Notes: generated from the letters alone by a model not told the origin. 59,161 bases of DNA from Bryobacterales bacterium (GCA_003135055.1 PLDF01000188.1:1-59161); one strand, 5' to 3'; positions 16,686-26,034 are shown, counted from the first letter of the stretch. Numbers and translations: made by a program.

Positions 16686-17804
16686 ATGGTTGCTACAATG
16701 GAGCTTCACCCCAACTCAGGAGTAATACCCCGCATGGAAGACAAGGAGCGCACGCGCGCTTTGGAACTGGCCCTCAGCCAGATTGAGAAACAATTCGGCA
16801 AAGGCTCGATCCTTCGTCTGGGATCGAAAGATGCCCTCGTGCCCGTGTCGGTGATTTCGACAGGGTCGATTTCGCTGGATGCCGCTCTGGGCGTCGGCGG
16901 CTTGCCGCGCGGCCGCATCATCGAGATTTTCGGACCCGAGTCGTCGGGCAAAACCACCATCGCGCTGCAGGTGGTGGCGGAGGCGCAGAAGCGCGGCGGC
17001 ATCGCGGCGTTCATCGACGTGGAGCACGCGCTCGACCCGTCGTATGCCAAAAAGCTGGGCGTGGATACGGACAACCTGCTGGTTTCGCAGCCGGATTACG
17101 GCGAACAGGCGCTTGAGATCACCGCGCATCTGGTCGGCTCCGGGCAGATCGATGTGCTGGTGCTCGATTCGGTGGCGGCGCTGGTGCCCAAGGCCGAGCT
17201 CGAAGGCGAAATGGGCGATAGCCACATGGGCGTGCATGCGCGGCTGATGTCGCAGGCGCTGCGCAAGCTCACGGGCACCACCAGCAAATCCCGCACATGC
17301 CTGATCTTCATCAACCAGATTCGCGAAAAAATCGGCGTGATGTTCGGCAATCCGGAGACCACCACCGGCGGACGCGCGCTGAAATTCTATTCGTCGATTC
17401 GCCTCGATATCCGGCGCATCGCGGCGATTAAGGATGGCGAAGCCGTGGTCGGCAACCGCACCAAGGTGAAGGTGGTGAAAAACAAGGTGGCGTCGCCATT
17501 CCGCGAGGCCGAGTTCGACATCATCTACGGCGAGGGAATTTCCAAGGAAGGCGATCTGCTGGATCTCGGCGCGGCGCAAAACATCATCGAGAAGAGCGGG
17601 TCGTGGTACAGCTACAAAGGCGACCGGATCGGGCAAGGCAGGGAGAACGCGCGGCAATTCCTCAAGGACAATGCCGATATCCGCCAGACCATCGATACCG
17701 AGTTGCGCAAGGCGCTGGGGTTGACCAAGCCGGATGCCGCGGCCGAGCCGATTCCCATGCCGGACCAGGCCGCGGCGCCGCGTCCGGTTGTCGCGCGCAG
17801 GTAA
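16686..17804 (+). CDS. recA: recombinase RecA
   Basis: A full-length RecA. Residues seen: core start [20 protein letters not shown], Walker [10 protein letters not shown], Walker [14 protein letters not shown]-binding loop L1 [21 protein letters not shown]2 [18 protein letters not shown], and a C-terminal domain ending in a Pro/Ala tail. Function: ATP-dependent strand exchange and coprotease for LexA. Two starts compete. ATG 16686 has GAGGAG at 16671-16676 with ideal spacing; ATG 16734 has AGGAG 11 bases upstream and matches the usual family N-terminus better. No LexA box was recognised in the 51-bp gap shared with the divergent gene. A short recA paralogue follows 15 bp downstream. Confidence 0.97.
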   Translation: MVATMELHPNSGVIPRMEDKERTRALELALSQIEKQFGKGSILRLGSKDALVPVSVISTGSISLDAALGVGGLPRGRIIEIFGPESSGKTTIALQVVAEAQKRGGIAAFIDVEHALDPSYAKKLGVDTDNLLVSQPDYGEQALEITAHLVGSGQIDVLVLDSVAALVPKAELEGEMGDSHMGVHARLMSQALRKLTGTTSKSRTCLIFINQIREKIGVMFGNPETTTGGRALKFYSSIRLDIRRIAAIKDGEAVVGNRTKVKVVKNKVASPFREAEFDIIYGEGISKEGDLLDLGAAQNIIEKSGSWYSYKGDRIGQGRENARQFLKDNADIRQTIDTELRKALGLTKPDAAAEPIPMPDQAAAPRPVVARR

Positions 17805-17819
17805 AAGACGGCGGAAGCA

Positions 17820-18560
17820 ATGACCGAGCGGGAACGCGAGCGCGCCATACGGGTGAAGCTGGCGAAGTCGGAGAGCCGGTTTCCGGCCTTCGTTCCCACC
17901 GGCTTCGAAGCCCTCGACCGCGCGCTCGCGGGCGGATTGCCTCGTGGACGCATCACGGAATTATTCGGCGGGCCGTCGGGTGGCAAGACCACGCTGGCGC
18001 TTGAAATCGTCGCGCACGCTCAGGAAAACGGCCTTACCGCTGCTTGGATCGACGCGGAACACGGTTTCGACCCGGCTTATGCCAGCGATCGGGGCGTGAG
18101 TCTGGAGCGGCTTCCGATGGCCCGCCCGGATACCGCCGAGGAATCGCTCGAAATCGCGCGGCAACTGGCTGGATCGGGCGGAATCGACCTTTTGGCGCTC
18201 GATTCGGCGGCCGCGCTGACGCCGGCGCTGGAGCTGGAAGTCGGTTTGGGCGACGGCTCGGCAGGGCTGCAAAGCCGCGTTTTGGCGTCCGGATTCCGCC
18301 GCCTGGCCTTCGCGGCGGCTAGAACAGAAACGGCCATTCTTGTTTTGAATCAAGTACGTAGCCGCTCCGGCGCGTCCGAAGACGAGACCAGCGCGGGGGG
18401 GCCGGGGTTGAAGCTTCACGCGGCCGTGCGCATCGCTTTGGAGTCCGCCGGCGGGGCCGGAAACGTGCATTTCCGCATTCTGAAAAGCAAGGTGGCGGCG
18501 GCGTTCCGCGAGGGCGACCTGCGCCTCGATGGCGGCCCAGGACGCTCCAAGACCCAGTAA
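17820..18560 (+). CDS. short RecA paralogue (RecA/ImuA-like ATPase)
   Basis: A 246-residue RecA-fold ATPase lacking the RecA C-terminal domain. It keeps Walker A (FGGPSGGKTT) and Walker B (LLALDSAAAL). The L1 region is VGLGDGSAGLQSRVLASGFR in place of the EMGDSHMG loop, and the L2 region DETSAGGPGLKLHAA retains only the glycine core. The catalytic strand LVLNQVRSRSG resembles RecA INQIREK. ImuA proteins of mutasome operons are similar short RecA relatives, but no imuB or dnaE2 follows. It begins 15 bp after recA and must be co-transcribed. It may modulate RecA filaments or be an independent repair factor; which of these is not shown by the sequence. Confidence 0.75.
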   Translation: MTERERERAIRVKLAKSESRFPAFVPTGFEALDRALAGGLPRGRITELFGGPSGGKTTLALEIVAHAQENGLTAAWIDAEHGFDPAYASDRGVSLERLPMARPDTAEESLEIARQLAGSGGIDLLALDSAAALTPALELEVGLGDGSAGLQSRVLASGFRRLAFAAARTETAILVLNQVRSRSGASEDETSAGGPGLKLHAAVRIALESAGGAGNVHFRILKSKVAAAFREGDLRLDGGPGRSKTQ

Positions 18561-18711
18561 AACGGGCGTTCCAGCGCATTCGATGCAAAAAAACCTAGGA
18601 AAACCGGGCTTTTTTCTTTACTTCACCTGATGCTTCCCTTATGATTGATAGCGATTGGACGCGAGTTCGAACGAACTGCGCGCCGGGGAGAATCAGTTAA
18701 AAAGGAGAAAT

Positions 18712-19014
18712 ATGGCGAATACAAGAATGACCCAGACGCAACTGGTGAGAACGCTCGCGGAGGGCAACGAGATCAGCAACAAGCAGGCCAAGACTATTCT
18801 CGAAGGCCTCGCCAGCATAGCGATCGCAGAAGTCAAAAAGAACGGCGTGTTCGTACTGCCCGGAATCGGACGGCTGGTACGCCAGGATCGCAAAGCTCGT
18901 ACGGGACGCAACCCGGCGACCGGCGAAACCATCAAAATTCCGGCCAAGAAGGTCGTAAAGTTCCGCGTGGCGAAGGCCGCAAAGGACGCGATCGTTCCGC
19001 CGAAGAAGAAGTAA
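18712..19014 (+). CDS. hup: HU-family DNA-binding protein
   Basis: A 100-residue HU/IHF-family protein. The start at ATG 18712 is fixed by AAGGAG at 18702-18707. The helical N-terminal half (TQTQLVRTLAEGNEISNKQA) is followed by VFVLPGIGRLVRQDR and the DNA-arm signature GRNPATGETIKIPAKK; the C-terminus is lysine-rich (PPKKK). Role: nucleoid compaction and DNA bending as a dimer. It sits downstream of the recA pair but about 150 bp away with its own strong ribosome site, so probably has its own promoter. It is followed by a strong terminator. Confidence 0.92.
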   Translation: MANTRMTQTQLVRTLAEGNEISNKQAKTILEGLASIAIAEVKKNGVFVLPGIGRLVRQDRKARTGRNPATGETIKIPAKKVVKFRVAKAAKDAIVPPKKK

Positions 19015-19102
19015 CCAGACCCCAGGGAGTTTCTGCAGGACGCGATCTAACGAGCCGCGTTCTAACACGAAGCGTTCCAAGAAGACGCGTTCTAAAAAGA
19101 AG

Positions 19103-19137
19103 AACCCCGCGTGCCCCTTAAACGGGTTCGCGGGGTT
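19103..19137 (+). terminator. intrinsic terminator after HU
   Basis: AACCCCGCG (19103-19111) pairs with CGCGGGGTT (19129-19137), followed by TTTTG and a T-rich stretch. It lies between the converging HU and tatA genes. The segment before it repeats CGCGTTCTAA-like words (19050-19095). Confidence 0.85.
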
Positions 19138-19201
19138 TTGTTATTTATTGGATCTTTGAAGCCGAACGACTAGGCCCAACTTGCGGGCTGCGCCTCGAAG
19201 C

Positions 19202-19405
19202 CTACGCCTGCTTCTTTTCTTCGATCTTCTCGTCGTCGTCGCCCTTCAAGGCAGTCTTGAAGTTGCGGATCCCTTCGCCCAAGCCCTTCCCGAGCTCTCC
19301 GACCTTCTTGCCTCCGAACAGCACCAGCGCGAGCACAAGAATGACGATAACCTCGGGACCGCCCAAGCCCAATACGCCGGCAAACTGAATGCCAGTGGGT
19401 TCCAT
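19202..19405 (-). CDS. tatA: Sec-independent translocase subunit TatA
   Basis: A 67-residue TatA/TatE: short N-terminus, one transmembrane helix (VIVILVLALVLFGG), the hinge GKKVGELGKGLGEG, an amphipathic helix (IRNFKTALKG) and an acidic/lysine tail. The start is supported by AAGGAGG just upstream. TatA oligomers form the pore for folded proteins carrying twin-arginine signals. tatC is not adjacent. The next gene upstream on this strand encodes a sulfatase with a twin-arginine signal, a suggestive pairing. Confidence 0.93.
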   Translation of the reverse strand: MEPTGIQFAGVLGLGGPEVIVILVLALVLFGGKKVGELGKGLGEGIRNFKTALKGDDDEKIEEKKQA

Positions 19406-19600
19406 ACGGCCTCCTTAGATTCTATTGTACCGCCAAATACGGCCCAAACGCACGGAAGAATTCGTTCATGATCCGCCCTACGCCTCCAAATCCGTCCGTA
19501 AGGGAGGTTTGCGTTTGAACGCGCGGGAGCCATGCGGGCACACCGGCGCACCGCGACAATGCCAGCGCGGCTTGAAGGTACGTGCGGCGTTTGTAACCAT

Positions 19601-21049
19601 CTACGGGTAAGGAAACTGCGCCGGTTCGATCGCCGGCATTCCGCCGCCGGCCTCGGCGATGCGCGCCAGCAGGCGCTCGCGGAGCTGCGCCGAGATTTGC
19701 TGCGTCTCCGCGCGGCCCGCCAGATTGACGTGCTGGAATGGATCGGCCGCCAGATCGTACATCATGTATTCGATATATTGCGGCGCGTCGGGAACCGGAC
19801 GCCAGCCGCGCACTTTCGGCGCGGCCACGGCGTAGGTCCAACGCGGCGTCCGCAGCACGCGCCCCGTCATGAATTCGCTGAGGTGGATGTATACTTCGTC
19901 GCGCCAGTCTTGCGCGCGCCCTTCCACCAGCGGCATCGGGCTGCGGCCCTGCATCTCCGCGGGAACGGGCACGCCGGCCGCTTCGAGTAACATGGGCGTC
20001 ACATCCACGTGACTGACTAACTGGCGCAGCTCAAGGCCGCGGTCGAACCCCGGACCCTGCACGATCAGAGGCACGTGTATCGAGCTTTCATGCGGGCTGC
20101 GCTTATATTCGGTGTTGCGAGTCTTGAAATGGCAGCCGTGATCGCTGGTGAAGAGCACGATGGTGTTGCTGTCGAACCCCTGCTGCTTGAGCGTGGCGAG
20201 AATGGTTCCGGCGGCGGCATCGATGTTGGCCACGCAACCGTAGTAATCGCCAAGCTGGCTCGGCCAACTGCCGGGCAGCGGGCGCAGATCCTGCGGAACG
20301 AACGGATTGCGAAACTTATTGGCGAATTCCTTGGGCGGAACGTAGTCGTCCGTATCGTTCTGATGATGCGTGTTGAGATAGGAAACCACCAGCAGGAACG
20401 GCGGCTTGGCGCGGCGCAGAAACTCCACGCCGCGCTGCGTCAGGAAATCGTCGCGATAGATGCCGGAGAACGGAATCGGCTTGCCGGCGGCGTCGAAGAT
20501 GTTGCCTTCATATGCATGCGACGTGAGTTCGAGGACGTTCGCGGCTTCCCACAGGTCGAGAAATCCACCGCGCATTTCGGGCGCCACGGGGCCATGCGAT
20601 GCCGGCGTATTCGTCTCCAGCGCGAGGTGCCACTTGCCGATATAGTTGGCCGAATAGCCTCGGCTGCGAAGCAGAGTCGCCAACGTCACGCTGCCGGGCT
20701 GAAGTCCCGGCCCGTTGTGCCATACGCCGTGCTTCTCTTCGTACACACCGGTGAAGAGGCTGGCGCGCGCGGGCGCGCATACCGGGTGATTCACTACCGC
20801 CGACCGGAACAACACGCCGCGGCGCGCCATGGCGTCGAAATTCGGCGTCAGTTCCATCGGGTTCATGCCCATGCAGCCAAGATTATCGGCGCGGAACTGG
20901 TCGGAAATAAGGATGACGATGTTGGGCGCGCTCTTAGCCGCGGAACTCTGCGGGGAGGCCGCGCTCTTGGCCGCGGAAGCCTGCGCGGAAACCGCGCTAG
21001 CCAGAATCGGCGCGCTCTTCAGTAAGTCGCGGCGGCTGGGGTTATTCAT
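19601..21049 (-). CDS. sulfatase with twin-arginine signal
   Basis: A 482-residue type I sulfatase. The N-terminus SRRDLLKSAPILASAVSA is a Tat signal. The mature enzyme starts with the metal-binding strand PNIVILISDQFRADNLGCMG. The formylglycine motif is CAPAR with Cys91 as the residue to be oxidised, followed by ASLFTGVYEEKHGV. Later metal and substrate motifs are YIGKWHLA and VLFTSDHG. Substrate (sulfated polysaccharide or other sulfate ester) cannot be read from sequence. Export in folded form via Tat fits the need for cytoplasmic formylglycine maturation. An odd feature is a repeated Ala-Ala-Lys-Ser (SAAKSA) stretch behind the signal peptide, produced by short tandem repeats in the DNA. 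Confidence 0.9.
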   Translation of the reverse strand: MNNPSRRDLLKSAPILASAVSAQASAAKSAASPQSSAAKSAPNIVILISDQFRADNLGCMGMNPMELTPNFDAMARRGVLFRSAVVNHPVCAPARASLFTGVYEEKHGVWHNGPGLQPGSVTLATLLRSRGYSANYIGKWHLALETNTPASHGPVAPEMRGGFLDLWEAANVLELTSHAYEGNIFDAAGKPIPFSGIYRDDFLTQRGVEFLRRAKPPFLLVVSYLNTHHQNDTDDYVPPKEFANKFRNPFVPQDLRPLPGSWPSQLGDYYGCVANIDAAAGTILATLKQQGFDSNTIVLFTSDHGCHFKTRNTEYKRSPHESSIHVPLIVQGPGFDRGLELRQLVSHVDVTPMLLEAAGVPVPAEMQGRSPMPLVEGRAQDWRDEVYIHLSEFMTGRVLRTPRWTYAVAAPKVRGWRPVPDAPQYIEYMMYDLAADPFQHVNLAGRAETQQISAQLRERLLARIAEAGGGMPAIEPAQFPYP

Positions 21050-21064
21050 GTCACGTTATCCATG

Positions 21065-21580
21065 TTACTTAAACTGCTCGCGGATTTCGCGAATCTGCGT
21101 CGCGTGCCGAACCGAGTGTGAAGCCATTATCATCGCAAGCTCGTAACCGGAGACCGGTCCGAAGAAAGGATGCGTGACCTGCAACGCGCGCAGATTGGGA
21201 GCGGTTTCGATGAACTCGAGGGTGCGCCCGCGCGCGGCGCAAAACCGCTCCAGCGCCTCTGCCATCGACCCGAAGCGCCCCGTGGGCAGCGCGGTGGCCG
21301 GCGCCTGCACACGAGTGGCGCGGCCCGAAACGCCCGCCGCCATGCGGGCCTCGCGTTCCGGCAAATGGATAGGCTCCGCCAGCGACTCGCCGGCCTTGAG
21401 CCGCCCGAGCATAGCTTCCTCGGCGATAGTCAGATGCTCCACGCATTCGAGGGCCGACCAGCGATCCGGGCCAGGGCTCCGGCAGGCGTCTTGCTCGGTG
21501 ATTTCCGCAAGCGCTTCGCGAACGCTTTCGCGGCTGTTCTTGAGATTCGTAATCAGGTCGGCGCTGGTTTGAGGGGCCAT
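21065..21580 (-). CDS. DinB-family protein
   Basis: ATG 21580 begins MAPQTSADLITNLKNSRESV; the frame upstream is open but lacks family similarity. The 171-residue product is a four-helix DinB/YfiT-like bundle, with WSALECVEHLTIAEEAML and the C-terminal helix HSVRHATQIREIRE contributing histidines of the metal site. DinB-like proteins are metal-dependent thiol-S-transferase relatives with varied or unknown substrates. It lies 15 bp upstream of the sulfatase and is probably in its operon. Confidence 0.82.
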   Translation of the reverse strand: MAPQTSADLITNLKNSRESVREALAEITEQDACRSPGPDRWSALECVEHLTIAEEAMLGRLKAGESLAEPIHLPEREARMAAGVSGRATRVQAPATALPTGRFGSMAEALERFCAARGRTLEFIETAPNLRALQVTHPFFGPVSGYELAMIMASHSVRHATQIREIREQFK

Positions 21581-21847
21581 TCGGACCCAGCTTATCAGGG
21601 ATCGCTCAATGCCGGCGGTTCGCATTCTCCGGCAAGCGCCGGTATCCCGGTAACCCTTCGCCTCGGCCTTCTCACCAGTCGGCCGCTCCGGAGAATGAAA
21701 TATCCACTCAACAACCGGAACAGGCCGCCGGCATCGAATATTCTTGCCACAAGCGGAATCGGCCTGGGCAACACCATTGGTCACGGCGCTCCTGCCCGCC
21801 GCAAAGTAAGCTCAAACAGCGCCGCTCGCACGGTATCCTGAAAAGGT

Positions 21848-23137
21848 ATGCGCGCCAAGTCCCTCGTCTTCTGCGGCGCCATCGCATGCCTCCACGCCCA
21901 GCCGGGCTTCCAATTCCCGGACCCCGGCGACTTGCTCCAGCGCGTCACCAGGAAGGTCTTGGAAACAGTCGGCCGGCTTCCGAAATACATGTGTACCCAA
22001 ACCATCGACCGGTCGCAGTATGAGCCCATATCGGCTCTCCTAAGAAGTCCGTGCGAGCCTTATGCGCGTAAGCAGTTGCGTCTCACCACTTCGGATCGGT
22101 TACGGCTGGACGTGGCCGTTTCGGCCGCGCACGAGATGTATTCGTGGGTGGGGGAAAGCCGCTTCGAAGACCGCTCCTTGTTTCAGTTGGTGCGCACCGG
22201 CGCACTCTCCACGGGCAGCTTCGTGTCGTTCCTGATGGTGGTCTTCCGCGACGATGAGGCGTCGTTTTCCTATAAGGGCGAGATCGCCGAGGCCGGACGG
22301 CAACTGGCCGAATTCGAATTCCGCGTTCCCGTGCAAAGCAGCCATTACACCTATGGCGGAGCGGGAACCCGCGTTACCACCGGATATTTCGGCAGCATCT
22401 TTGTCGACCCTAAGACGGCCGAGCTGGTACGTCTGGCGGTCCATACGGAAGGTCTGCCTCCGGAGACCGGCTCATGCGAGGCGAGTACAACGCTGGATTA
22501 CAGCAGGGTACGCCTGAACGGCGCCGACTTCCTGCTACCCAATCGCGCCCAGCTCCACATTCTCGACGCCGACGGCATGGAGTTGGAGAACAGCACGGCC
22601 TATTCGGGGTGCCACGAATTCCTGGGCGAATCGACGTTGCGGTTCGACGCGGCGCCGGAGGCGGACGCGCCAGCCGCGGGCAAAACTGCCGCGGCGGGCG
22701 AATTGCCGGGAGGCCTTCCGTTTATGATCGCGCTGAGCAGTAACATCGACGTGTCTGCCGCTGCCGCGGGGGACAAAGTCAGCGCGAAATTGACCGCTGC
22801 GATCAGCGGCCCGAAACACGAGATTCTGGTTCCCAAGGGAGCGGCCGTAACTGCCCGGATTGTTCAGATTCGCCGCTTCTACGTGCCTGAGCCTTCGCTC
22901 AGACTGGTTCTCAAACTGGAGACGGTGGACATCGCCGGCACGCCCCGGCCGCTAGCGGCCGCGCCGGATTCCCGCGCGCCGGTGTTCAACAACGCCAAAG
23001 CGACGCTGCAGCGCAGGTACAATCCGGTAACGCTCGACAACCAGGACCCCCAAGCCGCGGTTATCCAGTTTTGGAATACCAAAGGGAATTTCGTGCAGTC
23101 CAGCGGCTTCGAATCGAAGTGGCTGACGGTACGGTAG
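21848..23137 (+). CDS. hypothetical exported protein (429 aa)
   Basis: Signal peptide (RAKSLVFCGAIACLHAQPGF), then a beta-rich mature protein. Segments such as YMCTQTIDRSQYEP, LRLDVAVSAAHEMYSWVGES, TTLDYSRVRLNGADFLLPNR and GKTAAAGELPGGLPFMIALS recur in a family of secreted acidobacterial proteins known to me only as hypotheticals. The second half (KVSAKLTAAISGPKHEILVP, GAAVTARIVQIRRF) resembles TrbI/VirB10-like beta barrels seen in many Solibacter outer-envelope proteins, but this is weak. No catalytic motif is visible. Its stop is followed by a REP repeat that separates it from the converging M50 gene. Confidence 0.6.
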   Translation: MRAKSLVFCGAIACLHAQPGFQFPDPGDLLQRVTRKVLETVGRLPKYMCTQTIDRSQYEPISALLRSPCEPYARKQLRLTTSDRLRLDVAVSAAHEMYSWVGESRFEDRSLFQLVRTGALSTGSFVSFLMVVFRDDEASFSYKGEIAEAGRQLAEFEFRVPVQSSHYTYGGAGTRVTTGYFGSIFVDPKTAELVRLAVHTEGLPPETGSCEASTTLDYSRVRLNGADFLLPNRAQLHILDADGMELENSTAYSGCHEFLGESTLRFDAAPEADAPAAGKTAAAGELPGGLPFMIALSSNIDVSAAAAGDKVSAKLTAAISGPKHEILVPKGAAVTARIVQIRRFYVPEPSLRLVLKLETVDIAGTPRPLAAAPDSRAPVFNNAKATLQRRYNPVTLDNQDPQAAVIQFWNTKGNFVQSSGFESKWLTVR

Positions 23138-23230
23138 CTCGGGCGCCGTTGCGCGTTCACACGAGCCGGAGGCGGCCAACCGGCGGGAATTTCTCTGCCG
23201 GCAGAAACCAACGTAACGCGAGGCGAGGAG

Positions 23231-23272
23231 AGCCGGCTGAAAGCCGGCTGCAGCCAGGATTGGCTGCCCCAC
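23231..23272. repeat. REP family A (reverse orientation)
   Basis: Hairpin AGCCGGCTGAAAGCCGGCT followed by GCAGCCAGGATTGGCTGCCC and CAC. It lies between the converging stop codons of the 429-aa gene and the M50 protease, four bases before the latter's stop. Confidence 0.8.
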
Positions 23273-23276
23273 AAGG

Positions 23277-24266
23277 TCAGTGCAGGCGTGAGGCCAACAC
23301 CGCCACCGCCGTCAATGCGGCCAGCAATCCGGCGTACTGCATCACTCCGGTATCGTCTCCCTGCTGGACCTGATCCTTCGTAAATAGCCGGTAAGTAAGG
23401 CCAAGCGCGATCAGAAACAGCATCCCTTGCGAAGTAATTGCCCATAGCCCGAGAGCTACCACCAGTAACATGGCGCGCTGGCCCCGAGTTAGCGAGCGCA
23501 ATCCGCGCGACCCATCCAATTGCCAAACCGGAATCAGGTTGAATAAGTTGATTACGGCAGCCGTATGGGCTATGGCGCCCATGGTCCTCGAACCCGTCAG
23601 CGGCTCCGCCGCGAGACACAGCGCCGCGGCGGCCAAACCGTAGAGCGGACCGGCCAGACCCACGCGCGATTCCTGAACCGGATCGAGAGACGCCGCGCGC
23701 ATCCCGATAAAGGCCCCCAGTCCGGGGATAAACATCGGCGCGCTCGCCGGAATGCCATAACGCCGCAAGACCGAGACATGCCCCATCTCGTGGACATAGA
23801 TGGAAAGAACCAGCCCGAGCGCGAACGCCCAGCCATAGAGAGTCCAATACACGCCGAAGAAGGCAAACATCGAAAGCAGCGTGCTGAGCTTGGTCAGCCC
23901 CAGCAGCAGCAGCTTGCCCTTTGAGAGCAGAAGCAGCGCGGCCGATCCGGCGCCGGTTGCGCCTCTCTTCCAGCCGGTCTTCGCCCCTCCAGCCGCATCG
24001 ATCTGGCGGCTCAGGTCGTCGATGCGCGCCTGCACGCTCCGGTATTGGACGGTATTCTCAGGCAGCAACCGTGCGGCCCTGCGCCAGAAGTCGCGCGCTC
24101 CGGTCAGGTCGCCAGCCTGCGCCGCAGTCTGGGCCTGTTGCGCCAACTGCTCCAATTCGGCCGAGTGCCGCAACCATCCGCAACGCGCGCAACTTAGCGC
24201 CGAAGAGTCCAGTGCGCCCTGGCATTCAGGGCATGCCGCCGCAGTTTGGGAAAAGGCCGCCGGCAT
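23277..24266 (-). CDS. zinc-ribbon M50 (site-2 protease-like) membrane metalloprotease
   Basis: A 329-residue protein. The N-terminus has a two-CxxC zinc ribbon (CPECQG, CARCGW), then a helical TPR-like stretch (residues 35-90). Several membrane helices follow, with the intramembrane zinc motif HEMGH (His159, Glu160, His163) and the distal Asp in NLFNLIPVWQLDGSR. This is the M50/site-2 protease architecture. The substrate is unknown. The start ATG touches the upstream gene's TAG directly (TAGATG), so translation is coupled with the membrane protein before it, which also starts with a zinc-binding segment. A role in membrane stress signalling is inference. Confidence 0.85.
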   Translation of the reverse strand: MPAAFSQTAAACPECQGALDSSALSCARCGWLRHSAELEQLAQQAQTAAQAGDLTGARDFWRRAARLLPENTVQYRSVQARIDDLSRQIDAAGGAKTGWKRGATGAGSAALLLLSKGKLLLLGLTKLSTLLSMFAFFGVYWTLYGWAFALGLVLSIYVHEMGHVSVLRRYGIPASAPMFIPGLGAFIGMRAASLDPVQESRVGLAGPLYGLAAAALCLAAEPLTGSRTMGAIAHTAAVINLFNLIPVWQLDGSRGLRSLTRGQRAMLLVVALGLWAITSQGMLFLIALGLTYRLFTKDQVQQGDDTGVMQYAGLLAALTAVAVLASRLH

Positions 24267-25064
24267 CTAAGCCGATCCGCCCGCGGTCTGGTAGGGACCC
24301 ATCACCAGAACCTCCGAGCGTCCGGTGAGTCTCCATGCCTGCTTCAACCCGATGAAGATGATAAACAGCGATATGATGCCTGAGACGCCGCTTGTCAGCG
24401 ATAGGAATGGCGCTACCGCACCGATCGCCAGCAAATAAAGAATCGCCTTTCCCGGCGGCATACTCTTGCCGCTGTCCGGCTCCTGGTTCGATGCGGCGCC
24501 ACTCTGCGCCGTCTGCGCCGCGGCGCCGCTCTTCGCCGTCTGCGCCGCCTCTATCTTCGACTTGTGCGCCACGTCCCAAATGATAACCGGGATGTAACTG
24601 GTGGCGATGGAAAAGTAAGTCAGTACCACGGCAAGGATTTGTTGCTGTCTTCCGCCAAACCCGCCCGAGGCTCGCCGGATAGCCTTGCCCACCATGACTC
24701 CTACAAGAATGGCGATGAGTCCGATCTCCATACCGGTGGCAATGGCAACAATGGCGTAAATCGCGCAGCCCGCTAACGCCGCCGCGCCGCCAAACAGCAG
24801 CGCACGGGGAAAAGAATAGGCGGGCGGTTGCTGCTGCCCCTGTTGAATGCGCGCCGCACACGCCGGACAGACAACGCGGCCGGACGCGTGATAATAACTC
24901 TCTGCAATGGGCCCCTGGCAGGCTACGCATCGCTGCGCGGCGGACGCGCCAGACGTGGCGATGGGCTCCGCACGGCGGAACTGGAGCCGCTCCACTGGCG
25001 GCGCGGCGCTATCGGGCGCCGGGGCGTTCAATCCAAGAGAGATCGGCTCATCTGGTGATGACAT
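24267..25064 (-). CDS. membrane protein with N-terminal zinc-binding motif
   Basis: ATG 25064 (MSSPDEPISLGLN) is preferred; the open frame runs 15 codons further up. A Pro/Ala-rich N-terminus is followed by a cysteine motif CVACQGPIAESYYHASGRVV then CPAC, a B-box/LIM-like zinc site often found at the start of acidobacterial membrane proteins. At least four hydrophobic helices follow (ALLFGGAAALAGCAIYAIVA, GLIAILVGVMVG, ILAVVLTYFSIATSYIPVII, ILYLLAIGAVAPFLSL, IISLFIIFIGLKQAW). Between helices 3 and 4 there is an Ala/Gln/Ser-rich repeat (AAQTAKSG, AAAQTAQSG). It is directly coupled to the M50 protease. Function unknown. Confidence 0.7.
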   Translation of the reverse strand: MSSPDEPISLGLNAPAPDSAAPPVERLQFRRAEPIATSGASAAQRCVACQGPIAESYYHASGRVVCPACAARIQQGQQQPPAYSFPRALLFGGAAALAGCAIYAIVAIATGMEIGLIAILVGVMVGKAIRRASGGFGGRQQQILAVVLTYFSIATSYIPVIIWDVAHKSKIEAAQTAKSGAAAQTAQSGAASNQEPDSGKSMPPGKAILYLLAIGAVAPFLSLTSGVSGIISLFIIFIGLKQAWRLTGRSEVLVMGPYQTAGGSA

Positions 25065-25112
25065 ATTAGAATTATAAGTGGATGAAGGAAATTGTGTCAA
25101 TTCATACATAAG

Positions 25113-25955
25113 TTAGCGCAGCCCTGCATACCCTACCAACTCAACGCCATTCCGCTCCGCCGCGGCGCGTACTTCGGGCGCAATCAGCGCCTCCAACTCC
25201 CGCTCGCGGCTTTCCTTCAAGCGCGTTCGCTCGCCGCGCAATGCTTCGCCGCATCGGCCTGGATGGCACATCAGCTCCGTGCTTCCCTCCGGCAGCATGC
25301 CCAGCAAATCCACTAACTGGGCCGTGTGAAGCCGTCCGGTGATCTGGAACCCGGCGAAGTGGTCCGTGGTGCGGCATCCGTGACTCTTCAGCACGCGATG
25401 GAACCTGCGCCGCAGCAGGCCCAAGGCAGCGCTGGTCAGCCGCTTGACCGCTGGAACGATCATAGGAACAGTCGCCGGAACGGTTCCGCGCAGCGCATTC
25501 ATAGGGAAATCGAAGGGCCGCCGGACCCAGTGGATGCCGAACTCCTCCGCGATGCGCGCCACCGCATCGAGCACCGGCGGCGCCAGGTGCGTGTGCTTGT
25601 GAGTGTCGAGATGCGTGGGCTTCATGCCGGCGCTCAAGATGTGCCAAACCTGCGCCTTCAATTCCTCATACGCGCGAACCTCGCGGCGCGCCAGCGCAGC
25701 CACCAGCCGCGGCACAGTGAGCGGGTAGGCGCGGCCAGTGAGCAGCGACTGTCCACCGATCAGCACCAGGTGGCAACCTATATCGAGAGACGGCGTCTCG
25801 CGCGCCAGGCGTACTGCATCGTCGAACGCGGCGCCATTGGCCATCAACGTGGTCGCGGTGAGAATGCCGCGCCGATGCGCTTCGACGATGCCTTGGTTCA
25901 CGTCGGGAGTGAAACCGAAATCGTCGGCGTTGACTATTAGTTGTTTTCGGGGCAT
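25113..25955 (-). CDS. hpnK: YdjC/HpnK-type carbohydrate deacetylase-like protein
   Basis: A 280-residue ChbG/YdjC-fold protein. The metal-site motifs are NADDFG near the N-terminus and THLDTHKHTHLAPP in the middle, and C-terminal STELMCHPG completes the pattern. ATG 25955 (MPRKQLIVNADDFG) matches the family start. HpnK members are associated with hopanoid synthesis, and chitooligosaccharide deacetylases have the same fold. No squalene/hopene genes are in the window, so the hpnK label is tentative. It lies downstream of the mla cluster on the same strand but is separated from it by a REP. Confidence 0.72.
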   Translation of the reverse strand: MPRKQLIVNADDFGFTPDVNQGIVEAHRRGILTATTLMANGAAFDDAVRLARETPSLDIGCHLVLIGGQSLLTGRAYPLTVPRLVAALARREVRAYEELKAQVWHILSAGMKPTHLDTHKHTHLAPPVLDAVARIAEEFGIHWVRRPFDFPMNALRGTVPATVPMIVPAVKRLTSAALGLLRRRFHRVLKSHGCRTTDHFAGFQITGRLHTAQLVDLLGMLPEGSTELMCHPGRCGEALRGERTRLKESRERELEALIAPEVRAAAERNGVELVGYAGLR

Positions 25956-25992
25956 TAGTATCGTGTCCACGAGATGCGTCACAAGGGCAAGA

Positions 25993-26034
25993 AGCCGCCT
26001 GAAAGGCGGCTGCAGCCAGGATTGGCTGCCCCAC
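25993..26034. repeat. REP family A (reverse orientation)
   Basis: Hairpin AGCCGCCTGAAAGGCGGCT followed by GCAGCCAGGATTGGCTGCCC and CAC, ending at the base before the mlaD stop codon (26035-26037). Confidence 0.8.
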
